From: Ypsolopha sequella
Lineage: Eukaryota > Arthropoda > Insecta > Lepidoptera > Ypsolophidae
NCBI GenBank assembly: GCA_934047225.1
Contig: OW203997.1
Coordinates: 3,768,417-3,832,416 of the forward strand
Length of the DNA stretch: 64,000 bases
Direction: 5' to 3'
Shown in pieces: positions 33,879 to 44,044 of the stretch. How positions within the stretch are numbered: position 1 is the first letter of the stretch; each line of letters starts with the position of its first letter. The notes beneath the pieces are model-generated. The model was not told the origin of the DNA. It worked only from the letters and a program-made list of their open reading frames with translations, and did no database searches. The translations under genes were made by a program, and so were the position numbers.

Positions 33879-34308
33879 GGCGATATGTAAAAAAAATAGA
33901 GGTGTTGCTTTTTTGTATATTTCATGAAATAAACAGAAAATTTTAATAAATTTCTAGTATACCTATGCATTTTGACTATATAATCTAGGGTTTTGAAATT
34001 GGAAAACATGTTTGGATAAATTTTCCTCGAAAGAAATAATTGTTGAAATTAGGTCTTCAAACACACTTTTTTTCCTTGTTTGACGAATAGGAACCATATA
34101 CAGAACTCAAACATATTTTATTAGGTGTGTTTCAACAATATCTAGAGATTTGATATTTGAAATTTTGCTAGCTATTTTAGTTTTTTTATAAAAATTATAA
34201 AACTAAAATTTTTCGCTTTCGCCCTGAATCCGCCCATCTCGCACTGAGCGTGTTTTCGCTTGGAGTGACAGTGACAAAAATAAAATTCGCATAGCCTCTT
34301 AAGAACAG
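33879..34308 (+). mobile_element. TTAA-type MITE L, copy 1
   Basis: Starts GGCGATATG, ends CGCATAGCCTC before TTAA (34309-34312). The left TTAA has decayed. It matches 63281-63696 over its full length ('atctagggttttgaaattgg', 'tcgcttggagtgacagtgac'). Confidence 0.8.
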
Positions 34309-34312
34309 ACAT

Positions 34313-34519
34313 CATGACGCGACCAACTCAGTTGTGGGCGTGGCCAAATGTCATCCTGTTTCATTTCGCTATAAGGTGCACGCTCCATGAAACTTGCGGA
34401 TATAATTCGTGCCGATTTCGTCGCGGGCGCAAAATTTAAAACTTGTTTCAGGAGTAACCACCCTTTGGCAAGACTGACACGTTTTCGAACATTATTTTTG
34501 GTTATTATTAATCTAGATT
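34313..34519. other. Unassigned intergenic sequence
   Basis: Nothing recognised. Confidence 0.5.
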
Positions 34520-34740
34520 ACATTTTCGATGTTTGACTCGTATTAATTTTTTTAGTTTATCTAAAACAATAAAAGCAAATTTAGCTACACTTTTGGTAAA
34601 AACCCTTAAATTTGCGTATTTTAGGGGTTCGTTGTTAAGATATTACTCAAATTTCAAGATTTTTACTTCGACTTAAACCCCGCAATGTGTTGACAGCGTT
34701 TGTATGGAGGTTTGCGCGTCACGACGCCTCTCAACTCTAC
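34520..34740 (+). repeat. Repeat M, copy 2 (empty site for MITE J4)
   Basis: Continuous version of the sequence split at 9411-10055. It holds a single TTAA at 34635-34638 where the other copy carries the 394-bp MITE J4. Confidence 0.85.
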
Positions 34741-35406
34741 TTTTTACCCTTATTACATAACTGCTGTGACCATTACCCCTAGGGATTACTGAAAACCAGC
34801 GCAGCGTTAGTCAGCTACAGTGTTATCTCTAATTTCCAGTGCAATAATTTATTTATTATTTGATTTGTGTGCAAACCTTTCATATGTGTCGATAAAAATG
34901 TAATATTTTGTTTGGAATCGGAATTTCATTTTATTTCGTAATAAAACATTCTTATTACAGTTTTTGCGCCACAAAAGACGTGCTATAGTCTACGAAGACA
35001 TACTTAATTCACGTGGGGTAAACATAGAGTTCGGGTCATTTTGATTAGAAATTTTAAAATTACGTAAATCAATATTCGCGACTGGTTGACGTTTTTGGGA
35101 CCTAAGAGCTGGCGCATACTTTGGGCAACGTCTAAGTTTAGCCAATCATAGAGAGAATACTGCCAGCCTTCTGGGGAACCCTGCCACGAGACGGCGGCGG
35201 CGGCGATTTGTTTTTTTTAATTTTTTTAATGAGATATTTTAATTCACATTACTATAGTTTTGTTTAATGGAAAGGTTTATTTCATTTATAGGATAGTGTT
35301 ATCTTGTTATTATGTTATGTAAGTTTTTGTGTTCAAATAAATATATTTTAAATACGGTAAATATCTGATGCGGTGGGATGGAATGTCCTTCATTGTAATA
35401 AAGATA
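34741..35406. other. Unassigned intergenic sequence
   Basis: A short GCG-repeat ('acggcggcggcggcgatttg') sits at about 35193. No gene recognised. Confidence 0.45.
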
Positions 35407-35576
35407 ATAAATCAGATTCAAAAGGCTTTAATTTTCTTTTTCCATTGCAAAATAGTCTTTAAGTGGAAATAGAAATATAATACACCAAATACGTAAAGAA
35501 GCTAAGTCACTTTGGAAAAATTTAAGCTTTGAGAGCACTAAAACTAAAATTAAAGCTGTAAGAATCGGCTTTATTA
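35407..35576. mobile_element. Hairpin MITE E, copy 2
   Basis: Shares 'ggctttaatttt' at one end and 'gcactaaaactaaaattaaa' at the other with E1 at 14708-14879; its two arms are less well matched. Confidence 0.7.
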
Positions 35577-35604
35577 GTTTTTCAAAAAAGTACAATTAAG
35601 TCTT

Positions 35605-36140
35605 TCTTGGTGTACCTTAGTTGTTTGATATTTTAATTCTGGTGTACCTTAATTGTTAGGTATACTTAAATTTTTTTACTTCTGGATTACCTTGGTTGTT
35701 GGAATACTTATATTTGTTTACTTCTGATGTACTTACCTGAGTTGTTTGGTATACTTCAATTTGTTTAATTCTAGTGTACTTTAATTGTTAGGTATACTTA
35801 AATTTGTTTACTTCCGGTGTACCTTAGTTGTTAGGTATACTTAAATTTGTTTACTTCCAGTGTACCTTAATTATTAGGTATACTTAAATTTGTTTACTTC
35901 CGGTGTACCTTAATTATTAGGTATACTTATATTTGTTTACTTCCGGTGTACCTTAATTATTAGGTATACTTGAATTTGTTTACTTCTGGTGTACCTTAAT
36001 TATTAGGTATACTTAAATTTGTTTACTTCCGGTGTACCTTAATTATTAGGTATACTTAAATTTGTTTACTTCTGGTGTACCTTAATTATTAGGTATACTT
36101 AAATTTGTTTACTTCTGGTGTACCTTGGTTGTTATGTGTA
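35605..36140. repeat. 43-bp minisatellite, about 12 copies
   Basis: The unit reads 'ttaggtatacttaaatttg' then 'tttacttccggtgtaccttaa' with its last bases varying. Copies at the left edge are irregular and the inner copies near-identical. A stray 'ttaggtatacttatattct' occurs at about 36891, beyond the CpG-rich block. Confidence 0.95.
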
Positions 36141-36469
36141 CGGACTTTGACCACACATTTAGATTATCTTAACATTTCCTACTTCTTAATAATTATTTCT
36201 ACTAATATAGAGGTTGCTAACACAGCGCCCGCAACTATTGAGGACATGTTCTAGTGCTTTCCGGGTGACGAAATACAATCAATACTGCCAACGAAACATA
36301 GTTAAGCCTAAAATATTGCAGAAACGTCAGTTGATTTCATGCCACTCATAAACATGAATTTATAACATATTTTATATTCTCTTTTTCATGTAATTACAAA
36401 ACAGTGTAATATTTATATTTAATTAATTAAACATTATTAACACAACAATAATTAACAATTTATTTCCAC
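36141..36469. other. Unassigned intergenic sequence
   Basis: AT-rich; nothing recognised. Confidence 0.5.
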
Positions 36470-36880
36470 TATTATCTTGCCAAAGCACCCTGGACTCGTT
36501 GTAACAGTCGGCCGTCGCGTCGCGTTCGGATCACGAGTACCGACAGAACAGAATAAATGTATGAAGTTGTATAGAGCCGGCCATGGGTCGCCGCTCGCGC
36601 ATCTTGTCCGGCTTCGAGTGACTTGCGCTCTCCGGACGGCGGTTTGTGGGGAGGCGGGCGGTTGAAACAGTGATCGAGCGCACAGGACGAACCTAGTGTC
36701 GAACGCTTTGAGCGAGCGAGCGCGCTATACATCCGATGCGGGGGAAGGCGCGGACGCGGGTGTCGTGGCAGGGCAAAGCCCGTCGCAAAAACCGCCTGGA
36801 AGCGCAGCAAGAAGCGCCGCCAGAAGCCTGAAGCTGTGGCCCTGGCGTAAGGGGAAGCTAGTCCGACATTAGTCCCTCCC
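36470..36880. promoter_or_regulatory. Isolated CpG-rich block
   Basis: About 400 bp dense in CpG ('gtcgcgtcgcgttcgg', 'gagcgagcgagcgcgc') inside strongly AT-rich DNA. Frames are open on both strands (36472-36810 minus; 36734-36832 plus, starting MRGKARTRVSWQGKARRKN), but neither shows a family I recognise, and a CpG-rich block opens frames by lacking AT-rich stops. It could be a promoter, a foreign GC-rich fragment, or an exon; I cannot choose. Confidence 0.4.
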
Positions 36881-37292
36881 TGCCCTTACATTAGGTATAC
36901 TTATATTCTACTGACATCAAATTATGGCTATGGCGCGCCGCAATTAATAATATTAATGAGACATTCAAATAAAATTTACATTACTAGTAATTTTATGACT
37001 TCAATGTCATTATCATTGTTCTCCTAACAATGCAAATTGTCTCATATTTTAGTTTTATTACTTGTGCCGAAGATTTTCCTTCTTACATTTTAGAATGACA
37101 ATGCTGATGACGATATGAGACGACAAGACGGCAAATACCTTTGAAAAAAAAATTGCTCTTCTTGGTATTGCTATTCCTAGCATATACTCGTCCATACGAA
37201 CAACTTTTACTATAGAAACAACACACAAATCGCCAAAAAAATCAGCTGTCCATAGAAAAGTTACGTACCTACTCGACCAAAATGTATGAAAC
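36881..37292. other. Unassigned intergenic sequence
   Basis: Nothing recognised. Confidence 0.5.
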
Positions 37293-37650
37293 AACTGATA
37301 TTATGAAAAAAAAAAAGACATGATCTTGCTAAGTTTTTTGCCCTTCTTCTTAGCAAGCCTAATCGAATGGGCGGAGTTAGGCATATATTTATTATATGTG
37401 TTGAATATATTTATAATATCATTTATTCCCTATTCCTATATTTTTATTTTATTCAAGTGTATTTTTTTAAATTAAATTTTGAGTAAACCCAACCTATATT
37501 ATTCCCCTGTGTATTTCCCATATTATTATTTATGACATAAAACTATTACCTACACACATAGATTATTTAATTACTTATATTACATTAAAACTGACCTGTA
37601 ATAAGTGTATCTGTTATACCTACATTACATAAATAAATATATTTTTTTCA
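37293..37650 (+). mobile_element. SINE-like retroposon S, copy 3
   Basis: Same 5' start ('tattatgaaaaaaa') and 3' end ('acattacataaataaatat') as copies 1 and 2. Confidence 0.8.
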
Positions 37651-37968
37651 CGATTACACGATTTTTTGCCACGAAAAGTTGGTCGTATGTATGAGTACTA
37701 TGGCCAGTTTCCGGTTTCTGCAACATCATCTTAACATCCTGTATATTTGTCTAGTTTATTCTTATCATTAGACATGCAAATTAAATTAAATATTTAAATT
37801 TCAAAATGGCGGTCGACTGAGCGGAACATCCTTGCTCCGTAAGCTCCTTTCAAATGTTGTTGTTTTTCAGCCAACACCTGGTACATCGCGTTCTTTATGT
37901 ACATACATAGGTCACAAGGTCACCTACTTATTTTGGAAATGTTATTTACATATTTACTTTTTCCTTGG
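37651..37968. other. Unassigned intergenic sequence
   Basis: Nothing recognised. Confidence 0.5.
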
Positions 37969-37972
37969 TTAA

Positions 37973-38412
37973 GGCGATATGTAAAAGTTTTAGCGTCCCA
38001 AAAGGGACTCAAAAAGAGTAAAAACTCCATATGCGAAAAAATCCTCAGTGCGAGAGGAACGGATTCGAGGAAAAGTAGCAAAAAGTCGGTTTTTTATTAA
38101 CATAGAATATACTAAAGTTGCTATAAAAATTTGTTTAACCAGGTCCTAGATACTGTTACAATCCATCTAATAAAATATAATTGCAGTCCTATGTCTTTCC
38201 AAATTGTCAAACCAGGAGAATTGGTGTCGAAAAAGACCTCATTTCAATAAATATTTCTATCGAGCCGAATTTCTCCAATCGCGTTTCTGTTCAAACAGAT
38301 CCCTAGAAAAAGAATCCAAAAATAATATACTACTCGTATTTTATCAAAATAATACATTATTTACTGAAGTAGATATGCACGTTCTAAAAGTGTCGATTTT
38401 TTTCGTAGCGCC
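37973..38412 (+). mobile_element. TTAA-flanked MITE J, copy 3
   Basis: TTAA at 37969-37972 and 38413-38416. Full-length, with a short extra piece near the left end ('aaaagggactcaaaaagag'). Confidence 0.9.
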
Positions 38413-38475
38413 TTAATGTAATTTTCAGGAAAAAAGAAATATTATACATTATACATAAAGAAAACAATAACTTAC

Positions 38476-38610
38476 AGTATTCAAGTCATATCCACGCCTC
38501 ATCCAGGATGGCCTATGCAAACCACCGGAACACTTTTTCTTCCACCTAGCGAACAGTCCACCATAAGTTTTGTTCCGTTTCGATCGTCTTGGCACACTGA
38601 AACGTTCCAT
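38476..38610 (-). CDS. Candidate first coding exon, basic unknown protein (45 codons)
   Basis: ATG at 38610 in the context AAAAATGG opens MERFSVPRRSKRNKTYGGLF, then ARWKKKCSGGLHRPSWMRRG and YDLNT, reaching the consensus donor ACT|GTAAGT in phase 0. The region (38476-38740) is less AT-rich than its surroundings. A second frame (38499-38702) is open too but ends in a stop before the donor. The predicted peptide is very basic and matches no family I recognise, and no downstream exon was found. Confidence 0.3.
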
Positions 38611-39326
38611 TTTTCACGAAATTCCCGCCAATTTTCCGAACTCCGATCACAGCACACACATATACAGCGGTCCAAAGTTGTGATAAAACTAATACGACTC
38701 AAAAAGCGGCAACCGGCAGAGCAAGCAAATTAAAATGATGTTACATAAATACTAACGAGGCACAGATATTATACTACCTTTCTGAATTTATTAGTCTTTA
38801 AAGCGGTCATACGAACGTCTATGTTTTGACTGGTTCTAAGATTCTTAGCTAAATAAATTAGGTAATAGAAAGTGCAGGTTAAAACATAGAGTTTTTATTC
38901 AAGTGCAATGACTGGCTGGTTTTGGCGCACTCGGTTGCAGAAAAAAGAAAATATTTCGCGCCTTTGAAAGTGCGTTCCGATGTCCGAACGTAGCGTTCGT
39001 CGTCCTGTGACTAAACTGTAGGACTAATAATATCGTTTGGAGCAGTTTATTGTCGCCTTATTCGTGTTACGGTATGTTGGAACGAATACATGCGCGTGAT
39101 ACGAATATTGTGGGCAGTGTTTGGTCGAAACTACTCGAAACCATCGATTTACAAAGTATAGACCCATCAAGCACCTTAGATTTAAACTCTACGTTAACAC
39201 GTTTAATTGATGTTTTAGAATGTTACTGACTCAAAAATAATTAACGTAGATATTTTCATCGCAATTTCCTTCAAGTATTTTTTAGAAATCCAAGTTTTTT
39301 TCGTTTTAAAATGTTATTTAACTAGC
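38611..39326. other. Unassigned; possible upstream region of the 38.5-kb exon
   Basis: No repeat or domain recognised. Confidence 0.4.
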
Positions 39327-39905
39327 TGTGCCCGCGATATCGTTTGCGTGGCGGCGGCGTGTCTGTATAAAATCAATGAGAAGAATTTATGTGTACATAA
39401 TAAATAAATTTATAAAGTACTCGTAAAATACAGAATACAATACAAAACAATGAAGAAAGAGAAAAATATAATAAATAAGTATTATTGTTTATGAATGTTT
39501 TTCCAGTGTCACCTCGGGCATTCAAGAAAAACAGTTTCCCTGAAGACAAGACAAAACAAATACTCTTACACCAAAATAAATAAAATAGGTAGGTACAAAA
39601 ACAAACTTTTTAAAAGAAGGTAACAATTGGCGGCTTTATCTCTTATAGTGATTTCTTCCAGAAGATAATTAATTTTTCCTGTGGTGGTGCTTTCACAAAT
39701 ATAGTCGAAAATTCTTCGAGGCTCTGCAGTCATACCGTCTCAAAGATTATCTGCTATTTTAACTGGTTTATGGTTGGTTTCGGCTATGTACTCTGTGTTA
39801 CCACGTATTTTATCTGAACGTGGTTCGGGCAAACCATAATTTGTAAGTTTGGCACAGGATTTCCACCGATAGACTAAACGATATCTTGAATATCTCTTCA
39901 TGAGA
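39327..39905. repeat. Old retroelement debris
   Basis: 'ctgtgcccgcgatatcgttt' at about 39332 is a degraded relative of the 57.48-kb repeat. 'caattggcggctttatctct' near 39627 followed by 'gatttcttccagaaga' resembles a block common in lepidopteran LINE/SINE 3' regions. Boundaries are unclear. Confidence 0.4.
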
Positions 39906-39908
39906 CAA

Positions 39909-40500
39909 TTCGCATAGATTAAATTATGTTAAGGTGTGTTAATTCGAAAACCATTTCGAGATTTAGGTTTAATAAGCCGTATTTTATAAGGTTAAATAAT
40001 ATTAGTTGGCGAAACTCAAAACATAGGTAGTACTAGTCTATATGAACAATTGTTTGTATAGGTGCTAAGAGAAATTCTTAAAATTTGTTTTCACATTTCC
40101 ATACTAGACCAGTCAGCTGATCGGGGCAATTTGTATGTGAGGAAGAGAAAAAAAGTTGCGAATTTCGCTTAGCTCCTATACAAACAATTGTTCATATAAA
40201 CTAGTACTACCTACGTTTTGAGTTTCGCTAACTAATATTTTTTAACCTTATAGAACTTGCCGTGTAAAAAACCATGATGATGAATATTTTTATGAAAAAG
40301 CTGCACTTCTTATTTTAAAGTAGCTTGTTCAAGCCGTTTTATGATATCGTCTGACTTATATTTCGTGACAAATGTGACGAAAGTGACGGATTTCAAAAGT
40401 GACTGTGGTCAAAAGTGAGTGACGGATGTCGAATACTTTCAGCTCCTTCGGGAATTAAAAGTGACAGATGTCAAAAGTGACAGATAACATAACATAAACA
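39909..40500 (+). repeat. Interspersed repeat H, copy 2, split by MITE G
   Basis: The left piece 39909-39985 matches 17692-17775; the right piece, from 40252 on, resumes with 'gatgaatatttttatgaaaa'. At 40380-40490 a short motif 'aaaagtgac' is repeated several times. Confidence 0.7.
39986..40251. mobile_element. Palindromic MITE G
   Basis: 'ataaggttaaataatatta' mirrors 'taatattttttaaccttat'. 'gtagtactagt' mirrors 'actagtactac', and 'acaattgtttgtatagg' mirrors 'cctatacaaacaattgt'. The centre 'cagtcagctgatcggg' matches the centre of MITE F, so F and G are related. Confidence 0.9.
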
Positions 40501-40501
40501 T

Positions 40502-40869
40502 AATAGTAGTTTATGCTACAAGGGCGCAAAGGAATAAATTACGAGAACGATTTAAAACACGAGCGTAGCGAGTGTTTTAAACGTAACCGAGTAATTTATT
40601 GCTTTTACGCCCGTGTATCATACTACGTTTTTCAATGCATTGTGTGAGGAAATAAAACAAATATAATTTTGTGAACTTTAAATTGTAATTGGCTGGCTGT
40701 ATCCAGAGCCGTTAAACAGTGGAAAAAAAAGTATGACATTTATGGTACACAGGAAAGGCTGCAGGTTAGCCAACCATTGCAAACAAATTAAAAAAAATAA
40801 TAATAATAAAGCCCTAGGGCAAAATAATCGACTTTCTGTTCGGTTTTGATGCATAAAAAGTGGGCCTTT
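40502..40869 (+). mobile_element. Composite repeat D, copy 5, left part (interrupted by LINE)
   Basis: Complete head and most of the body, ending 'aaaagtgggccttta', where the LINE tail begins. The last few bases of D resume at about 45135. Confidence 0.9.
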
Positions 40870-41155
40870 ATCAAATCAAATCAAATCAAAAATATTTATT
40901 TGTATGATTTTTGGTTGAATATAAAGTTGTTACAGTATGTATAGTGCTCAAAAAATCTGCCAATTATGGCGTACAAATGTTAAATTACTTACAATTATAA
41001 TTATACAAAATACTAATAGAATTAAATGAAGTCAACTACAATTTATTTATGAATGATATTTACAGGTACAGTTTTGTGTCAATTGTATGTCATATCATAT
41101 CATAGCATATCAATTTATACTACCTATACAAAATTACTGAAATAGATTTAGTTTA

Positions 41156-44044
41156 TTATTTCCATTTCAACATTTCCCTATAATCGAAAAACTCATTCAA
41201 GGAATAAAAACTGCCCTTTATTAGCCAGTCGTGAAGTTTGTTTTCGAATTTGGTTAATGGTAACTCTTTGAATTCATCAGGCAAAGCATTAAATACCTGG
41301 ATAGCCATATGGTAAACATTCTTTTTCACGAGTGTTAGTTTGCATCTCGGAATATGTAGTCTTTCTCCTACATTCTTTCTCTGCGTTCTTTGAGTAATAT
41401 CATTTTTTTTAGGAAAGTATTGTGGGTGTTGGCGTACAAAAATGGCAATCTGTTTTATATATAAGCAGGGTAAAGTAAGAATTTTAAGTTTTATGAAACT
41501 TGGTTTGCAGGAGTCCATGAAATGCATACCACACATGGCCCTTACACATTTTTTTTGAATTTTAAAAGCTCTATCCATATCTGATGAATTACCCCACAAT
41601 ATTAGTCCATATTGTAGGGTGGATGCTACATACGCATAATATGCATTCATTGCGACTTGTGGTGAGACCACTTCTCTTAGTCGACGAAGTGCAAAAATAA
41701 ACCTATTAAGCTTTGTGCAAACCACGTCAATGTGTTTCTTCCATTTGCAATTTTTGTCTAGGAAAAGACCTAAAAATTTAGTACAGTCAACTTCTTCTAT
41801 AAGCGTGTCATTATACTTGACTTTAAGTTGTACAGGCGGTGCTCTGTTTGTGTGAAATTGCATCATCTTTGTCTTGTTAACGTTTACCTTTAAATTATTT
41901 TTATTCAACCAATGAATAACTTTTTTTACAGTCTTGTTAATGTCATTTTCAAAATTTGTTTTTCCGTTACCTTTAATTAATATTGTTGTGTCATCAGCAA
42001 ATAATACTGTTTTGTGATCCGTTATTGTCGGGAGGTCATTTATGTACAATAAAAATAAACAAGGTCCCAAGATGCTCCCTTGTGGAACGCCAAATTCATT
42101 AAGCATATAATTAGACCTGTATTTATTAAGTTTATATTTATCGTCTAACCTACTGATTTCAGTGCACTGATATCTGTTTTGCAAATAGCTTTTAATCCAA
42201 TCTTTTGCCACTCCTCGAATGCCATATTTTTCTAGTTTGTTTAGTAGGAGCTTATGATGCACAAGGTCGAACGCTTTGCTCATGTCAAAGAATAAAGCGA
42301 TAATTGGCGTCCCCTCGTCAATACATTCTGTTATTGATTTCATAAGCTCAAAGTTAGCCAATGTAGTGGATTTATTTTTCAAAAAGCCATTTTGTTCAGG
42401 TCGTATGATGTTAAAACTGTTGAGGTAGTCGTTTAGACGCCTTAAAAATATTTTTTCTATTACTTTAGATATAATAGCAATCAGAGTGATTGGTCTATAG
42501 TCATTTGGATCAGTCTTGATTCCTTTTTTGAACAAGGGCTTGACTATAGACATTTTTAATTTATCGGGAAATGTGCCTTGGCTGAGGGACAGATTTATAA
42601 TATGATTAAGTGGATATGTTATATAAACGGCACATTGTTTAAGTAGTTTAGTTGGAAATTCATCAAATCCGACTGAATTTGTGTTTTTTAGGGACATTAT
42701 TGTACGAAAAACTTCATTCTTGTCGGTTGGAACTACGTACATGTTTGATGGAAGATTGTCTATATCTACCTTTTCTGCTGTCTCGGGGTTTTTCTTATTT
42801 GTGCTATTAATGAAAAAATCGTTAAAACCTGACGCTATATCTAAAGCTGAAGTACAACGTTTTCCTTCATAATTAAGTTCTTCGATGTTTGTATTCCCTG
42901 AGTTTTGTGGATAGACATGAGTCTTGATCATGTTCCAGACCGCCTTACATTTGTTATTTGCGTTTATTAAATATTTTTCATTTCCCAATCTTTGAGACTG
43001 TTGAATGCACTTCCGCAAAATTTTGGAATATTTAATATAGTTTAATTTTTCGCTCGTCTTATCTCCTTGTTTCATTCGGTATTGATTAAATAATCTTCTT
43101 TTTGTGACACAGCATTTTTTAATACCCTTCGTAATCCATCGCGTTTTGTTACGCTTCATTGTTATTTTTACTAACGTTTTTGGAAAGCAGAGGTTGAAAT
43201 ATAGTAAAATAGTTTCATGAAAGCAATTAAAAGCCTCGTTAACATCTTCGCATTCCGATACCTCCGAAAAGGTGAGCGATGCAAGACAGGTTAGAAATTT
43301 TTGCGTGTTTTGTTTACTGAAATCACGTTTTTCTTCAAACCAATGCCTTTTTAGAGACTTAATTTTAATGGGAATGTCCAACGTTTGTCCAGTGTTATGG
43401 TCTGAGAGTCCTAAGTTGTGAACATATCCCACTGCTGTTGGAATATTGCTTATCATAAGATCGATGCACGATTTTAGTCTTGTAGCTTCAGTTATATGTA
43501 TAGTCATGTTATAGTTCGTCAAAAGATCCCTTAATAGATTAGAGTATTTATTGGTTTTAAGAGTATCAATATTCAAATCACCCGTGATAACAATTCGTTT
43601 TTTGTCTTTTTTCGTTAAAATTAGTAGAAGTTCTTCAAGTTTGTTAAAAAATATGTTAATGTCTGAGTTTGGAACACGGTATATGCACAGAATAATTATA
43701 TTATTATCTGTTATTTCGATTCCACAGCATTCAAAATGTCTCTTCATTGTAAGGTCTTTTGTGATAACAAGGTCGGTGCATATGATATCCTTCTCAACTA
43801 GGATACATACCCCTCCTCTTCTTTTGTCTGTACGCGAGTAATGTGATGCGAGATAATAGTTTTTTAAAGCTAGATTAGTTTCATCCCCTGATTTTATAAA
43901 TGTTTCTGATAGACAGATAATATTAATATGTCTTCCGTCGTCATAAAAATCTTTAATTGTAATTTCTACCATATCCTGTTTATTGAGAATACCAGCTATA
44001 TTTTGGTGAATGATAGTTAAGCTAGATGTTATTGATTTAGCCAC
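41156..44044 (-). CDS. LINE ORF2: APE endonuclease + reverse transcriptase (962 aa)
   Basis: Nicks the target and reverse-transcribes element RNA. Endonuclease (about 8-220): HQNIAG (13-18), LSETFIK (45-51), RRGGVCILV (75-83), IYRVPNSD (121-128), GDLNID (155-160), SDH (214-216). Reverse transcriptase (about 500-770): FKKGIKTDPNDYRPITL (505-521), FFDMSKAFD (585-593), GVPQGSILGP (652-661), catalytic FADD (682-685), and KFLGLFLDKN downstream. The C-terminal part ends with ILTLPCLYIKQIAIFV, as in CR1/Daphne-like members of the Jockey superfamily; the exact clade is inference. No ATG lies at the frame's start: the reported start is GTG overlapping the ORF1 stop, and the first ATG (M25) would cut into the endonuclease. 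Translation presumably follows ORF1 by a non-standard route. Confidence 0.93.
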   Translation of the reverse strand: MAKSITSSLTIIHQNIAGILNKQDMVEITIKDFYDDGRHINIICLSETFIKSGDETNLALKNYYLASHYSRTDKRRGGVCILVEKDIICTDLVITKDLTMKRHFECCGIEITDNNIIILCIYRVPNSDINIFFNKLEELLLILTKKDKKRIVITGDLNIDTLKTNKYSNLLRDLLTNYNMTIHITEATRLKSCIDLMISNIPTAVGYVHNLGLSDHNTGQTLDIPIKIKSLKRHWFEEKRDFSKQNTQKFLTCLASLTFSEVSECEDVNEAFNCFHETILLYFNLCFPKTLVKITMKRNKTRWITKGIKKCCVTKRRLFNQYRMKQGDKTSEKLNYIKYSKILRKCIQQSQRLGNEKYLINANNKCKAVWNMIKTHVYPQNSGNTNIEELNYEGKRCTSALDIASGFNDFFINSTNKKNPETAEKVDIDNLPSNMYVVPTDKNEVFRTIMSLKNTNSVGFDEFPTKLLKQCAVYITYPLNHIINLSLSQGTFPDKLKMSIVKPLFKKGIKTDPNDYRPITLIAIISKVIEKIFLRRLNDYLNSFNIIRPEQNGFLKNKSTTLANFELMKSITECIDEGTPIIALFFDMSKAFDLVHHKLLLNKLEKYGIRGVAKDWIKSYLQNRYQCTEISRLDDKYKLNKYRSNYMLNEFGVPQGSILGPCLFLLYINDLPTITDHKTVLFADDTTILIKGNGKTNFENDINKTVKKVIHWLNKNNLKVNVNKTKMMQFHTNRAPPVQLKVKYNDTLIEEVDCTKFLGLFLDKNCKWKKHIDVVCTKLNRFIFALRRLREVVSPQVAMNAYYAYVASTLQYGLILWGNSSDMDRAFKIQKKCVRAMCGMHFMDSCKPSFIKLKILTLPCLYIKQIAIFVRQHPQYFPKKNDITQRTQRKNVGERLHIPRCKLTLVKKNVYHMAIQVFNALPDEFKELPLTKFENKLHDWLIKGSFYSLNEFFDYREMLKWK

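Noticed and set aside
36472..36810. 112-residue minus-strand frame in the CpG-rich block
   Set aside because: CpG-dense DNA lacks AT-rich stop codons; no domain, start context or splice support.
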